From positions 18,592 to 82,591 of the forward strand of contig NZ_FMDM01000023.1 in the NCBI RefSeq assembly GCF_900090105.1: a stretch of 64,000 nucleotides of DNA. Reading direction: 5' to 3'. A model generated the notes under the pieces. That model was not told the DNA's origin. It did no database searches and saw nothing but the letters and a program-made list of their open reading frames with translations. This document shows positions 1-7,825 of this stretch, one piece after another. Source of the stretch: Micromonospora humi (lineage in GTDB: Bacteria > Actinomycetota > Actinomycetes > Mycobacteriales > Micromonosporaceae). Both the position numbers and the translations under genes were made by a program. Position 1 is the stretch's first letter. The number at the start of each line of letters is the position of its first letter.

Positions 1-343
1 GCTCGACGAGCAGGTGCTGCGCCGCGCCGCCGCCGGCGACCGGGCGCTGATGGCCGCGCAGGTGGCTCACCTCGTGGCCTCCGCCGAGCTGCCGAACGTG
101 CAGCTCCACGTCGTCCCCGCCGACACGCCCACCTATCCAGGGCTGGACGGCGCGTTCGTCATCGCCGAGCTGCGCGACGGCACCCGGGGGGGCACATGTG
201 GACAGTCAGGCGCAGGCGCAGATCATCGAGCAGCCCTCGGAAATTGCTACCTGGAGCGTCGGTGGGAACGCATCCGGGGCGAGGCACTGCCCCGCGCGCG
301 AACCCTGGAACTGTTGAGGGAAGTTGCGGCGGCATGGACCTGA
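1..343 (+). pseudogene. DUF5753 (Scr1-type) XRE regulator, C-terminal part, frameshifted
   Basis: Only the C-terminal half of this gene lies in the window; its 5' end is to the left. The frame through LDEQVLRR and SAELPNVQLHVVPA to AFVIAELRDGTR is typical of the DUF5753 domain that follows an XRE helix-turn-helix in actinobacterial regulators. From about 186 to 262 the family-like sequence (AHVDSQAQAQIIEQPSEIA) is in another frame. After 262 it returns to the first frame (RWERIRGEALPRARTLELLR) and stops at 341. The first shift sits on a run of seven G at 186-192, where six G would keep the frame; the second, near 258-263, needs one extra base. The gene is therefore a double-frameshift pseudogene, or the sequence carries two indel errors. 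It overlaps the DUF397 gene, its usual partner. Confidence 0.7.
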
Positions 344-519
344 GCGGCGCCCGGTGGCACAAGAGCACCCGCAGCGGCGGCAACGGCGGCGACCGCGTCG
401 AGGTCGCCGGCAACCGGCTCGGCGTGGCCGGCGTCCGCGACTCGAAGGACCCGGCCGGCCCGATGCTGACCTTCACGCCGGCCGCGTGGACCCGGTTCGT
501 GGCGTCGACCCGACGCTGA
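334..519 (+). CDS. DUF397 domain protein
   Basis: This 61-residue protein starts MDLSGARWHKSTRSGGNGGD and ends LTFTPAAWTRFVAS, the pattern of DUF397: a W-x-KS start, a central V-x-VRDSKDP and a final W-x-x-F. The ATG at 334 lies inside the end of the DUF5753 gene, so the two overlap by 10 bases, as is usual for this pair. In Streptomyces such pairs have been described as regulator/partner or toxin-antitoxin-like modules; the role here is inferred from family only. In-frame starts further upstream would run into the regulator and do not look like DUF397. Confidence 0.8.
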   Translation: MDLSGARWHKSTRSGGNGGDRVEVAGNRLGVAGVRDSKDPAGPMLTFTPAAWTRFVASTRR

Positions 520-575
520 ACCGACGACGGCCGATCGCCCATCCGACATGGCATTTTGTCGACGCACATGATTCG

Positions 576-604
576 TTGACTGCCCTCTTCACCGTCGATA
601 CGTT
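576..604 (+). promoter_or_regulatory. Sigma70-like promoter upstream of the secreted protease gene
   Basis: TTGACT at 576-581 and TACGTT at 599-604 are separated by 17 bases. This fits the -35/TAnnnT spacing of the principal sigma factor. The element lies 70 bases before the protease ATG, in a stretch much richer in A/T than its surroundings. A Shine-Dalgarno GGAAGGA ends 5 bases before the start codon. Confidence 0.5.
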
Positions 605-673
605 TCCGATATCGCGACGAGCAACGGGGCGCTCCAGTTTTCGATCCGGAAATCGAACGCTGGGAAGGAATTC

Positions 674-1639
674 ATGAAAACGTCGATGAGACTTCTGGCT
701 CTGCCGGCCCTGATCCTGCCGGTGATTCTCGCCGGCACTCCGGCGCAGGCCACAGACGGCACCACCACCGGCACGGCCGCACCGACCACGGTCACCTCGA
801 TCGAACGTCAAGCGGGGTCGTCCTCGCAGGCCAAGGCCTACTGGACGGCCGCCCGGATGGCGGCGGCGACGCCGGCCGACGAGGTGGAGAAGTCCGCCGG
901 CCCGGTCACCCAGACGCCGGCGCCGGAGCGGGTGCGGCGCTTCGCGGAGGCGGTGGCGCCGAAGGACGGCAGCGGTTTCGGTGCGCAACTGAACGAGTCG
1001 ATCACGGTGGGGAAGATCTTCTACACCAGTTCCACCGACGGCCTCGGTCACTACTGCTCCGCGAGCGTGGTGAACAGCCCGGCGCGCAACATGGTCTTCA
1101 CGGCCGCGCACTGCGTGCACGACGGGCCGGGCCGGACGTGGCACACCGCGAACTGGATGTTCGTCCCGTCGTACCGCAACGGCGCCCAGCCGTACGGCAC
1201 CTGGGACTGGTCCACGCTCGCGGTCCCGACCGGCTGGATCAACACCCGCGAGCGGCAGTACGACGTCGCTGTCGCGCTGGTCTACGGAAGCCGGTCGGTC
1301 GTGGACGCGGTGGGTGCCAACGGGCTGCTCACCGGCGGTGGCCGCGCGTACCACTACGACATCTTCGGCTACCCGAGCAACAAGGACAGCGGCGAGGTCC
1401 AGTGGGTCTGCTCGGGCACGTCGCGGGACGCGGGCAGCAACCGGATCGAGATGGACTGCGGCTTCGGCGGCGGGTCGAGCGGTGGTCCGTGGTATTACAG
1501 CTACGACAACACCAACAGGCGTGGTGACGTGCACGGGGTGATGAGCTACTCCAGCGGCTCGAACACGAACGGGTCTCCGTACTTCTCCGCCGCGGTGGTG
1601 GGGACGCTCTACAACACGTACGCGAACCAGACCTGGTGA
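674..1639 (+). CDS. Secreted trypsin-like serine protease (S1 family)
   Basis: The 321-residue product has a signal peptide (MKTSMRLLALPALIL..., likely cut after about residue 26), a propeptide-like region with the YWTAARMAAA motif (residues 57-66) and a chymotrypsin-fold domain. The catalytic triad is visible: His146 in FTAAHC, Asp197 in YDVAVAL and Ser269 in GSSGGPW. Two Cys pairs (128/147 and 246/262) could form disulfides of the secreted enzyme. It should act outside the cell on protein substrates; specificity cannot be read. The gene has its own promoter and ribosome site, and the small gene downstream repeats its propeptide motif. Confidence 0.85.
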   Translation: MKTSMRLLALPALILPVILAGTPAQATDGTTTGTAAPTTVTSIERQAGSSSQAKAYWTAARMAAATPADEVEKSAGPVTQTPAPERVRRFAEAVAPKDGSGFGAQLNESITVGKIFYTSSTDGLGHYCSASVVNSPARNMVFTAAHCVHDGPGRTWHTANWMFVPSYRNGAQPYGTWDWSTLAVPTGWINTRERQYDVAVALVYGSRSVVDAVGANGLLTGGGRAYHYDIFGYPSNKDSGEVQWVCSGTSRDAGSNRIEMDCGFGGGSSGGPWYYSYDNTNRRGDVHGVMSYSSGSNTNGSPYFSAAVVGTLYNTYANQTW

Positions 1640-1714
1640 ACGACGGTCTGCCTGGTGTGCCCGTCGGCGCACCAGGCGGACCGGCACGCTACCCACCCGC
1701 TTCCGGGAGGCGAC

Positions 1715-1927
1715 ATGTCACACCCCGTACTGCTCGGCGCGGCGGCCGGCGCTGCGGTGCTGGCCGTGGCCGCGGCCGCGGCCGTCGTGATCATCGCGAC
1801 GCGCGACACCGAATCGGCGCGTTCCGTGCCCGGCCCGGTGGTCGCGACGCACAATCCGAGCCCCGGCGCCACCGACCCGTCCGCCTACTGGACGAGGGAA
1901 CGAATGCGGGACGCGATCGGCGACTGA
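1715..1927 (+). CDS. Small membrane-anchored protein ending in a protease-propeptide motif
   Basis: The ATG at 1715 follows a good ribosome site (GGGAGG at 1705-1710). It encodes 70 residues: one hydrophobic Ala/Val-rich segment (about residues 5-28, N-terminal anchor or uncleaved signal), a Pro/Ser-rich linker, and the ending SAYWTRERMRDAIGD. That ending resembles the KAYWTAARMAAATPAD propeptide segment of the protease upstream, but no protease domain follows. It may be a truncated paralogue or a small exported partner. A GTG at 1655 would lengthen it without a ribosome site. Its function is unknown. Confidence 0.55.
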   Translation: MSHPVLLGAAAGAAVLAVAAAAAVVIIATRDTESARSVPGPVVATHNPSPGATDPSAYWTRERMRDAIGD

Positions 1928-1951
1928 CCGGCCGTCGCGCCGGCGGGAGAG

Positions 1952-2728
1952 TCAGTCCGGGTAGGAGTCGTCGATGACCATCTCCCGGATCTCGATGATG
2001 CCGGGCCAGTACCGGGAGACCGGGTCGTCGCCGCGACGCAGCCACAGCGTCGTGCCGTCGGCGGCCGTCGCGGTCTCGATCACGTGGTCGGCGTCCGCCT
2101 CGATCCGGCCGGTCTCGACCGGGCCCAGGCCGAGCCTCTCCGCCTCCGCCCGCAGGTCGCCGCGGGCGAGGTACGACAGCGCGGCCCGGCCCGGATCCAC
2201 GCCCACCGCCGCGGGCTCGACGCGGGCCAGCCACGGCGTCAACGCCTCCGCCGTCCCCACGATCGTGGCCGCCGGGACGACGACGAAGAGCCGGGCCACG
2301 ACGTCGGCATCGGCCGGCGCGATCTCCAGGGCACGGTCGGGGGTGAGGCCGGTGCCGTGGGTCGCGCCCTCCCAGCCCATCTCCTGGTCCGCCCGGTCGA
2401 CCACCAGGCGGGTGGCCGGCGGGTCGGACGGGGGGCCCAGGGTCTCCGCGTAGCGGACGTTCGGCGAGTAGCCAAGGTCCTGCTCCTGCCAGCCGAAGCG
2501 CCGCAGCAGCGGCTGCGCCAGGTCGCGCATGGCGCGTTCCTCGTTCACCGCGACCCGCCAGCCCGACAGCAGCAGATCGGCGCGTTCGACGTCGACGTCC
2601 ATCCCGTCGGCGCCGACCTCGTCGGCGAGCGGAGCGTACCGGCGCAGCGTCTCGGCGGCGCTCGCGTCGCCACGCTCCAGCCTGAGCATCGACTGCATCA
2701 GGAACGGCTGCCTGTTCTTCCTTCCCAC
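1952..2728 (-). CDS. Hypothetical protein
   Basis: This open frame of 258 residues has coding-like composition. I do not recognise a family. There is no signal peptide or membrane segment; the protein is acidic and mixed alpha/beta in appearance, with an Ala/Val-rich centre (LFVVVPAATIVGTAEAL). The ATG at 2728 is used; an internal Met (MQSMLRLERG) is an alternative start. It follows the SRPBCC gene by 4 bases on the same strand, so the two are probably co-transcribed. Confidence 0.6.
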   Translation of the reverse strand: MGRKNRQPFLMQSMLRLERGDASAAETLRRYAPLADEVGADGMDVDVERADLLLSGWRVAVNEERAMRDLAQPLLRRFGWQEQDLGYSPNVRYAETLGPPSDPPATRLVVDRADQEMGWEGATHGTGLTPDRALEIAPADADVVARLFVVVPAATIVGTAEALTPWLARVEPAAVGVDPGRAALSYLARGDLRAEAERLGLGPVETGRIEADADHVIETATAADGTTLWLRRGDDPVSRYWPGIIEIREMVIDDSYPD

Positions 2729-2732
2729 CGCC

Positions 2733-3134
2733 CTAGTCCGTCGACTCCAGCACGGCCTTCAGCCGGGCGAGGTCGCTCTCGACCAGCGCGGTGTCCCGTT
2801 CGAACTCCGCGTCGCTCATGCCGCGGGCCCGACGCAGGCTGAACACCACCTCGGTGCCGTCGCCGTCGGCGATGGCGCGCAGTGGCACGTACACCGTCTC
2901 GCCGGACGGTGTGCGCACCTCGTGGTCGAGCACGCCGTAGTCGTTGGGCGGCGCGAACGTCAGCCCGGCCCGACCCGCGGGCGTGTCCACGAACCAGGCG
3001 CCGCCCTCGCGCGTCACCGAGCCACCGAGGCCGGGCGCCCAGCGGGGCAGGTTGGCCGGGTCGGACGCGAACGCGTAGACCGCCGCGACCGGGCGGTCGA
3101 TGTGCACGCTCAGATGCCGCGTCTCCGTACCCAT
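2733..3134 (-). CDS. SRPBCC-fold protein (polyketide cyclase/START-like)
   Basis: The 133 residues begin HLSVHIDRPVAAVYAFASDP and continue NLPRWAPGL, the usual start of the SRPBCC (Bet v1-like) fold, where a first beta strand is followed by a V-x-x-x-x-D-P-x-x-x-x-W segment. The C-terminal helix (ALVESDLARLKAVLE) is also typical. Such proteins bind hydrophobic ligands or act as cyclases or hydrolases; the substrate cannot be told. It probably forms an operon with the hypothetical gene 4 bases downstream. Confidence 0.75.
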   Translation of the reverse strand: MGTETRHLSVHIDRPVAAVYAFASDPANLPRWAPGLGGSVTREGGAWFVDTPAGRAGLTFAPPNDYGVLDHEVRTPSGETVYVPLRAIADGDGTEVVFSLRRARGMSDAEFERDTALVESDLARLKAVLESTD

Positions 3135-3220
3135 GCCGCCGATGATCGCACGCCCGTCGGACCGCCGCGCCCGCGTGCCCGCGGCGTTCCGGCCGGTACC
3201 CGCCGGTAGCGTGAACCGGT

Positions 3221-3997
3221 GTGGGACTGGACGCGTACGTGTCCTGCCGGTGCTGGCAGGACGGCCTCGCCACGCCGTGCCCGGTCGGCCCGGTCGGCCA
3301 CGACGAGGACGGCCACCTGACCCTGGTCCAGCCCGGCGAGTACGACGCGACGGCCGAGAACGCCTTCTACGCCTGGCTCGCCGGAGACGCCTGCCCGCAC
3401 CCGCACATGGAGCTGGTGAGCGAGGGCGTGGCCAACTGGACCGGCGTACGGCTGTTCCAGCAGGCGCTGCGCGCGGCCGGCGAGGAACGGTTCCCGACGC
3501 TGGCCGCCGCCCTGCCGGACCGCAACGACGGCGGCTTCCCGGCCGAGCAGGCGGCGGCGGTGCTGGCCGAGCTGGACGCGTTCCGGGCGAGCGCGGTCGC
3601 GGACGAGGTGGCGCTCGTCGACGAGGCGACCGGGCAGGTGGTGATGCAGTACGTCGAGGCCTGCCGCGGGGTGTTCATGTACGGTCCGGGCTGGCACGCC
3701 GGCGTGGACCCGGACGGATTCTTCGTCGCCGGCGACGCCGACCCACCGGTGACGCTGTTCCGCGCCGCCCGGTTCACCCAGCGGACGCTGCCCGACGGCC
3801 GGGTCGAACTCGCCGCCGGCGGGACCCGGACCGTCGTGGCGATGAGACCGGTGGGCCAGCATCGGTCGCCGCCGCCCGAGCGGCTCGCGGTGCGTACCCG
3901 GAGCCGGTCGGCCGACGACTACGCCTACCTCGTCGAGCCGCTGCGCCGGCTCTGCGCCGCGTCGCTGGCCACCGGGAATCCGGTCGTGTGGTGCTGA
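3221..3997 (+). CDS. Conserved hypothetical protein (MGLDAYVSCRCW type)
   Basis: 258 residues from a GTG start. The N-terminus MGLDAYVSCRCWQDG recurs, as far as I recall, in uncharacterised bacterial proteins. Clustered Cys and His (CRCWQDGLATPC, CPHPH) could bind a metal, but no known motif is met. It has no signal or membrane segment. It converges with the SDR gene and ends 10 bases from that gene's stop. The function is unknown. Confidence 0.65.
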   Translation: MGLDAYVSCRCWQDGLATPCPVGPVGHDEDGHLTLVQPGEYDATAENAFYAWLAGDACPHPHMELVSEGVANWTGVRLFQQALRAAGEERFPTLAAALPDRNDGGFPAEQAAAVLAELDAFRASAVADEVALVDEATGQVVMQYVEACRGVFMYGPGWHAGVDPDGFFVAGDADPPVTLFRAARFTQRTLPDGRVELAAGGTRTVVAMRPVGQHRSPPPERLAVRTRSRSADDYAYLVEPLRRLCAASLATGNPVVWC

Positions 3998-4014
3998 CCG
4001 GAAGCGGTCACCAC
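3988..4014. terminator. Hairpin between convergent genes
   Basis: GTGGT (3988-3992) plus GACCG (3996-4000) pair with CGGTC (4005-4009) plus ACCAC (4010-4014), leaving a GAAG loop and a 3-base bulge. The hairpin spans both stop codons of the convergent hypothetical and SDR genes. There is no U-tract, so it may be a U-less terminator. Confidence 0.4.
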
Positions 4015-4739
4015 GGCACCACGCCGGCGTCCTCGAAGAACCCGCCGGTCGGCCCGTCGTCGGGCAGCGTCGCCAGCCGGATCGCGATCGCCGCACCCTG
4101 CTGCGGCGTCCGCACCCCACGGAAGCCGTTCAGGTCGGTCGCGGTGAAGCCGGGGCAGCCGGCGTTGACCAGGATGTTCGTGTCGCCCAACGCCCGGGCG
4201 TACTGGATGGTCACCGCGTTGAGCATCGACTTCGACGGGGCGTAGGCCACCGACAGCGGCCCGGTCTGACCCTCGCCGGCGGAGGCGCTCTGCCGGGTGA
4301 GGGAGCCGACCCCGCTGGACATGTTGACGATCCGGGGCGCCGTCGAGCGGCGCAGCAGCGGCAGCATCGCCTCGATGAGGCGGACGACGCCGATCACGTT
4401 GACCTCGACCGCCGCCCGCACGGTCGCCACGTCGGCGCCGCCGGGCTGCTGCGGCATCCCGCCGGTGACGCCCGCGTTGTTCACCAGCACGTCGAGGCCG
4501 CCGGCCTGGTCGGCGAGCAGGCGGGCGGCGGCGGTCACGCTCGCGTCGTCGGTCACGTCCAGGGGTACGCCGAACGCGTCCACGCCGTCCGCGCGCAGCT
4601 TCGCCACGGCCGCCTCCCGGCGTTGCTCGTCCCGCGCGCCGACGCCCACCCGCCAGCCGAGCGCGCCGAGGCCGGCCGCGATCTCGTACCCGATTCCCTT
4701 GTTCGCGCCGGTCACCAGCGCGGTTCTGCGTTCGCTCAT
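4008..4739 (-). CDS. Short-chain dehydrogenase/reductase
   Basis: 243 residues from MSERRTALVTGANKGIGYE. The TGxxxGIG nucleotide-binding motif, the D-V-T-D acidic step (LDVTDD), NNAG and the catalytic Ser...Tyr-x-x-x-Lys set (MSSGVGS, then YAPSK) are all present, so it is an NAD(P)-dependent oxidoreductase of the classical SDR type. It resembles carbonyl-reductase-like SDRs (GANKGIG rather than GASxGIG). The ATG at 4739 is chosen because the SDR fold begins there. It is divergent from a LysR gene with a palindrome between them, so LysR control is likely. Confidence 0.88.
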   Translation of the reverse strand: MSERRTALVTGANKGIGYEIAAGLGALGWRVGVGARDEQRREAAVAKLRADGVDAFGVPLDVTDDASVTAAARLLADQAGGLDVLVNNAGVTGGMPQQPGGADVATVRAAVEVNVIGVVRLIEAMLPLLRRSTAPRIVNMSSGVGSLTRQSASAGEGQTGPLSVAYAPSKSMLNAVTIQYARALGDTNILVNAGCPGFTATDLNGFRGVRTPQQGAAIAIRLATLPDDGPTGGFFEDAGVVPW

Positions 4740-4795
4740 GCGGTCGATCGTGTCCGCGCCACCGGCGGCCGGCCAACACCGTCTCGGTAGCGGCC

Positions 4796-4812
4796 GATAC
4801 CCGCCGGGTATC
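4796..4812. promoter_or_regulatory. Palindrome GATACCC-N3-GGGTATC, candidate LysR operator
   Basis: A perfect 7-base inverted repeat with a 3-base centre lies 20 bases before the lysR ATG and 57 bases before the SDR start. It fits the T-N11-A type LysR box (ATACCCGCCGGGTAT). Its place between divergent genes is what is expected for an autoregulated LysR pair. Confidence 0.5.
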
Positions 4813-4832
4813 ACCCGGGGTACGGTGGCCGG

Positions 4833-5681
4833 ATGGAGACGCGGGAGCTGCGCTACTTCGTCGCGGTCGCCGAGGAGCTGCACTTCGGGCGCGCCGCGCG
4901 CCGCCTCGGCATCGCCCAGCCACCGCTGTCGCGGGCGATCCGGCAACTCGAACGGCGGCTGGGGGCGACGCTGCTGGACCGCGACAGCCGGTCCGTGACG
5001 TTGACCGCGGCGGGCGCGGTGCTGCTGCGGGAGGGTCGGGCCGCGCTGGACGCGGTGGCCGCCGCCGAGCGTCGCACCCGCCGCGCCGCGTCCGCCGGGA
5101 GCGGCGAGCCGGGCCTGGTGCTGGCCACCAAGGCCGGCGCGTCCAGCGAGCTGTTGCCGAAGCTGCTCGACGCGTACGCGGCCGAACCCGACGCGGTCGC
5201 CGTGGAGGTGCTGCTGTGCGGCATCGGGGAGCAGGAACGGCTGCTGCGCGACGGGCGGGCCGACGTGGCGCTGCTGCACCTGCCGTTCGACTCGACGGCC
5301 GGGCTCGACACCGAGGAACTGGTGACGGAGCAGCAGGTGGTGGTGCTGCCGGCAGGGCATCCGTTGGCCGCCCGGACGCACCTGAGCACGGCCGACGTCG
5401 AGTCGTTGCCCGATCTGCCGCTGCCGCGCTGGCCGCGCCCGGACGGCACGTACGCCGACGGGTCGGGCCCGGAGGTCCGCCAGCACGCCCAACTGTTCCA
5501 GCTCATCGCGCTCGGCCGGGCGGCGGCGGTGCTGCCCGAGTCGTGCCGGACGCTCCTGAGCCCAGGCCTGGTCGCGGTGCCGGTGCCGGACGCGCCGGCG
5601 GTGACCACGGTGATCGCGTGGCCGCCGCACAGCCGCTCCCGGGCCCTGGCCGGCTTGGTCCGCACCGCCACCCGCCTCTGA
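4833..5681 (+). CDS. LysR-family transcriptional regulator
   Basis: 282 residues. The N-terminal winged helix-turn-helix METRELRYFVAVAEELHFG...AARRLGIAQPPLSRAIRQLE is diagnostic of LysR. The C-terminal part is a periplasmic-binding-protein-like effector domain (about 90-280). The ATG is placed by the domain start. It most likely controls the divergent SDR gene through the palindrome at 4796-4812; the effector is unknown. Confidence 0.88.
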   Translation: METRELRYFVAVAEELHFGRAARRLGIAQPPLSRAIRQLERRLGATLLDRDSRSVTLTAAGAVLLREGRAALDAVAAAERRTRRAASAGSGEPGLVLATKAGASSELLPKLLDAYAAEPDAVAVEVLLCGIGEQERLLRDGRADVALLHLPFDSTAGLDTEELVTEQQVVVLPAGHPLAARTHLSTADVESLPDLPLPRWPRPDGTYADGSGPEVRQHAQLFQLIALGRAAAVLPESCRTLLSPGLVAVPVPDAPAVTTVIAWPPHSRSRALAGLVRTATRL

Positions 5682-5776
5682 CGACGCCGCCCGCCGCCCG
5701 GGTCGATGTGCTGGGCGAGCAGCCACGCCGGGCGACTCGGGCGTGTCGAGGCCGGAAGCATTCGTCCGTCTGGAGA

Positions 5777-5816
5777 GGTATGACTCAGAGGCACAAATAT
5801 GTCTCTGAGTCATACC
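5777..5816. repeat. Perfect 14-bp inverted repeat, 12-base loop
   Basis: GGTATGACTCAGAG (5777-5790) is exactly complementary to 5803-5816. The stem can grow three more pairs into the loop, one of them G-U. It lies between the convergent lysR and GNAT genes in a 200-base space and is A/T-rich for this genome. It could be a bidirectional terminator (no U-tract), a dispersed repeat or an operator. Confidence 0.65.
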
Positions 5817-5883
5817 GCAGAAAGGTGGGTTACTTCCTGGCGCGGTAGCGCTCGGTCACCGCTCCTCGGCACCGCAGAACAAC

Positions 5884-6366
5884 CTAGGGCAGCAGGTCCT
5901 TACGCATCTGCTGGGTGACCACCCGGTAGCCGGACGTGCGGTAGAGCGTCGCGGCCGCCTCGTTGGCACCGAACACGTTGAGTTCCAGCGCCCGGGCGCC
6001 CCGCTCCCTGGCCACCCGCTCCCCCGCCGCCAGCAGCGCCCGCCCCAGGCCCTGACCACGCCGGTCGGCGAGCACCTCGATGTCCTGGATGAAGGCACAG
6101 TCGGGCAGGCCGCGGGGATGGGTCAGGCTGATCCAGATCCGGCCGACCGGGGTGCCGTCGGGAAGCACGCCGACGAGGATGAGTTGACCGGGAGTGGCCA
6201 TACCGTCGGGCAGCTGGGCGGCGATGGCCGCCCGCGCCCGTTCGACACCCTCCTCGGCGGTCCAGTTGCCCGCCGCGACATGTTCCCGCGCGTACTCGAC
6301 GGCCAGCTCGTGCTGCCAACTGTCGAACTCCGCCGCGGACATCGCCCGGACCGTCAGGTCAGTCAC
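5884..6366 (-). CDS. GNAT family N-acetyltransferase
   Basis: 160 residues from the GTG at 6366, whose codon overlaps the region of the cvnD stop. The acetyl-CoA-binding core is plain: IQDIEVLADRRGQGLGRAL (beta4 and the R/Q-x-x-G-x-G/A loop), then LELNVFGANEAAATLYRTSGY, the usual C-terminal motif. The substrate is unknown. An ATG at 6390 would add 8 residues. Its overlap with cvnD suggests co-transcription with the conservon. Confidence 0.82.
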   Translation of the reverse strand: MTDLTVRAMSAAEFDSWQHELAVEYAREHVAAGNWTAEEGVERARAAIAAQLPDGMATPGQLILVGVLPDGTPVGRIWISLTHPRGLPDCAFIQDIEVLADRRGQGLGRALLAAGERVARERGARALELNVFGANEAAATLYRTSGYRVVTQQMRKDLLP

Positions 6367-6967
6367 CGGCGGCCCGTCGTCGCGCCTCACGCAGCTTCAT
6401 GGCGTGCTCCAGCAGCGTGATCAGCACCTCCTTGGCGGACTCGCGCTGGCGCGCGTCGCAGAGCACCACCGGCACGCCCGGGTCCAGGTCGAGCGCCGCC
6501 TGCACCTCGTCGAGCCGGAACGTCCGGGCGCCCTCGAAGCAGTTCACCGCCACCACGAACGGCGTGCCCCGCCCCTCGAAGTAGTCGATCGACGGGAAGC
6601 AGTCGGCCAACCGGCGCGTGTCGGCCAGCACCACCGCGCCGAGCGCGCCGAGCGCCAGCTCGTCCCAGACGAACCAGAACCGGTCCTGCCCGGGCGTGCC
6701 GAACAGGTAGAGCACCAGGTCGTCGCTGATGGTGATCCGGCCGAAGTCCATCGCCACGGTGGTGGTCGACTTCTCCTCCACCCCGGACAGGTCGTCGATG
6801 CCGATCCCGGTCTCGGTCAGCACCTCCTCGGTGCGCAGCGGCCGGGTCTCGCTGACCGCGCCGACCATGGTGGTCTTGCCGACGCCGAAACCGCCGGCGA
6901 TCAGGATCTTGATCGCGGTGGGCAGCGGCGCCGCTCCCGCCGGCCGCTCAGAGCGCCCGTAGTCCAT
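6359..6967 (-). CDS. cvnD: Conservon GTP-binding protein CvnD
   Basis: 202 residues, a small Ras-like GTPase of the conservon type. Walker A is GGFGVGKTT, the switch region carries STTTVAMDFG, and the G3-like motif is FGTPGQDRF. Family knowledge: CvnA-CvnD form a membrane-bound complex that resembles a G-protein-coupled sensor and affects development and secondary metabolism in Streptomyces. The gene overlaps cvnC by 20 bases and is the last conservon gene, followed by the GNAT. Confidence 0.9.
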   Translation of the reverse strand: MDYGRSERPAGAAPLPTAIKILIAGGFGVGKTTMVGAVSETRPLRTEEVLTETGIGIDDLSGVEEKSTTTVAMDFGRITISDDLVLYLFGTPGQDRFWFVWDELALGALGAVVLADTRRLADCFPSIDYFEGRGTPFVVAVNCFEGARTFRLDEVQAALDLDPGVPVVLCDARQRESAKEVLITLLEHAMKLREARRRAAGD

Positions 6968-7337
6968 TGATTACCGCCTCGAAAACGTGCTCGTCGGGAA
7001 GGCCGGCGGGGGTGGCGCGCGGCTCGCGTACCTGCACCAGGCTGCGGGCGGCCAGGTCTCCGAGGAGAACCCGGACGGTGCCCACGGGCAGGTCGAGATG
7101 GGCGGCGATCTCGGCCACGGACTGGATCCGCTGGCAGAGGCCGACGATCGCCACGTGCTCCGGGCCGAGCCCGGACTCCGACCCCACCTCGTTCCGCGTC
7201 GCGGTCACCAGGGAGATCAGGTCGAACGTGCCGGTCACCGGGCGCGCCCGGCCCCCGGTCACCGCGTACGGGCGAACCACCGGGCCCGCGTGGTCGTCCA
7301 CCCACTCCTGCTCCGTGGGATCCCCCGGGCGGGTCAT
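6948..7337 (-). CDS. cvnC: Conservon protein CvnC (DUF742)
   Basis: 129 residues with the DUF742 pattern: VVRPYAVTGGRARP, then a winged-helix-like region (QRIQSVAEIAAHLDLPVGTV RVLLGDL) and the ending VFEAVINGLRAL. Such proteins accompany every conservon. It overlaps cvnB by 4 bases (ATGA) and cvnD by 20 bases, so it is tightly coupled in translation. Confidence 0.9.
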   Translation of the reverse strand: MTRPGDPTEQEWVDDHAGPVVRPYAVTGGRARPVTGTFDLISLVTATRNEVGSESGLGPEHVAIVGLCQRIQSVAEIAAHLDLPVGTVRVLLGDLAARSLVQVREPRATPAGLPDEHVFEAVINGLRAL

Positions 7338-7759
7338 CGCGCCGCGTTCTCGCCGAGGGGCTGTTCCCGGGTCGGTGACGCGACGAACCGGCCGACCCGG
7401 GTGACGAGCATGGCCATCTCGTAGGCGATCAGGCCGACGTCCGCCTCCTCCGACGCCAGCACCGCCAGGCAGGCGTTGCGGCCGGCCGCGGTGACGAAGA
7501 GGAACGAGGACTGCATCTCGATGATGGTCTGCTGCACCTGACCACCGCCGAACCGCTTGCCGGCGCCGCGGGCGAGGCTCTGGATGCCCGCCGCCATCGC
7601 CGCCAGGTGCTCGCCGTCGTCCCGGCTCAATCCGCGGGACGAGGCCATCAGCAGTCCGTCGGTGGAGAGCGCCACGGCGTGTTCCGCCTGCTTGACCCGG
7701 CCGACCAGGTCATCCAGCAGCCACGCAAGATCCGCGCTCGAAGCCGTCTTCTGCGCCAC
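7334..7759 (-). CDS. cvnB: Conservon roadblock/LC7 protein CvnB
   Basis: 141 residues of the roadblock/LC7 fold: DLAWLLDDLVGRV, ALSTDGLLMASSRGL, AAMAAGIQSLARGAG and FLFVTAAGRNACLAVLA. Roadblock proteins regulate small GTPases, which fits a role next to CvnD. It overlaps cvnC by 4 bases and lies 66 bases after cvnA. Confidence 0.9.
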   Translation of the reverse strand: MAQKTASSADLAWLLDDLVGRVKQAEHAVALSTDGLLMASSRGLSRDDGEHLAAMAAGIQSLARGAGKRFGGGQVQQTIIEMQSSFLFVTAAGRNACLAVLASEEADVGLIAYEMAMLVTRVGRFVASPTREQPLGENAAR

Positions 7760-7825
7760 TCGTCGTCCTCTTCTCCCCGGCTGGTGTGCCGTTCTCGTCC
7801 CGGTTCCGTCGGCGTCGACGCCCGG

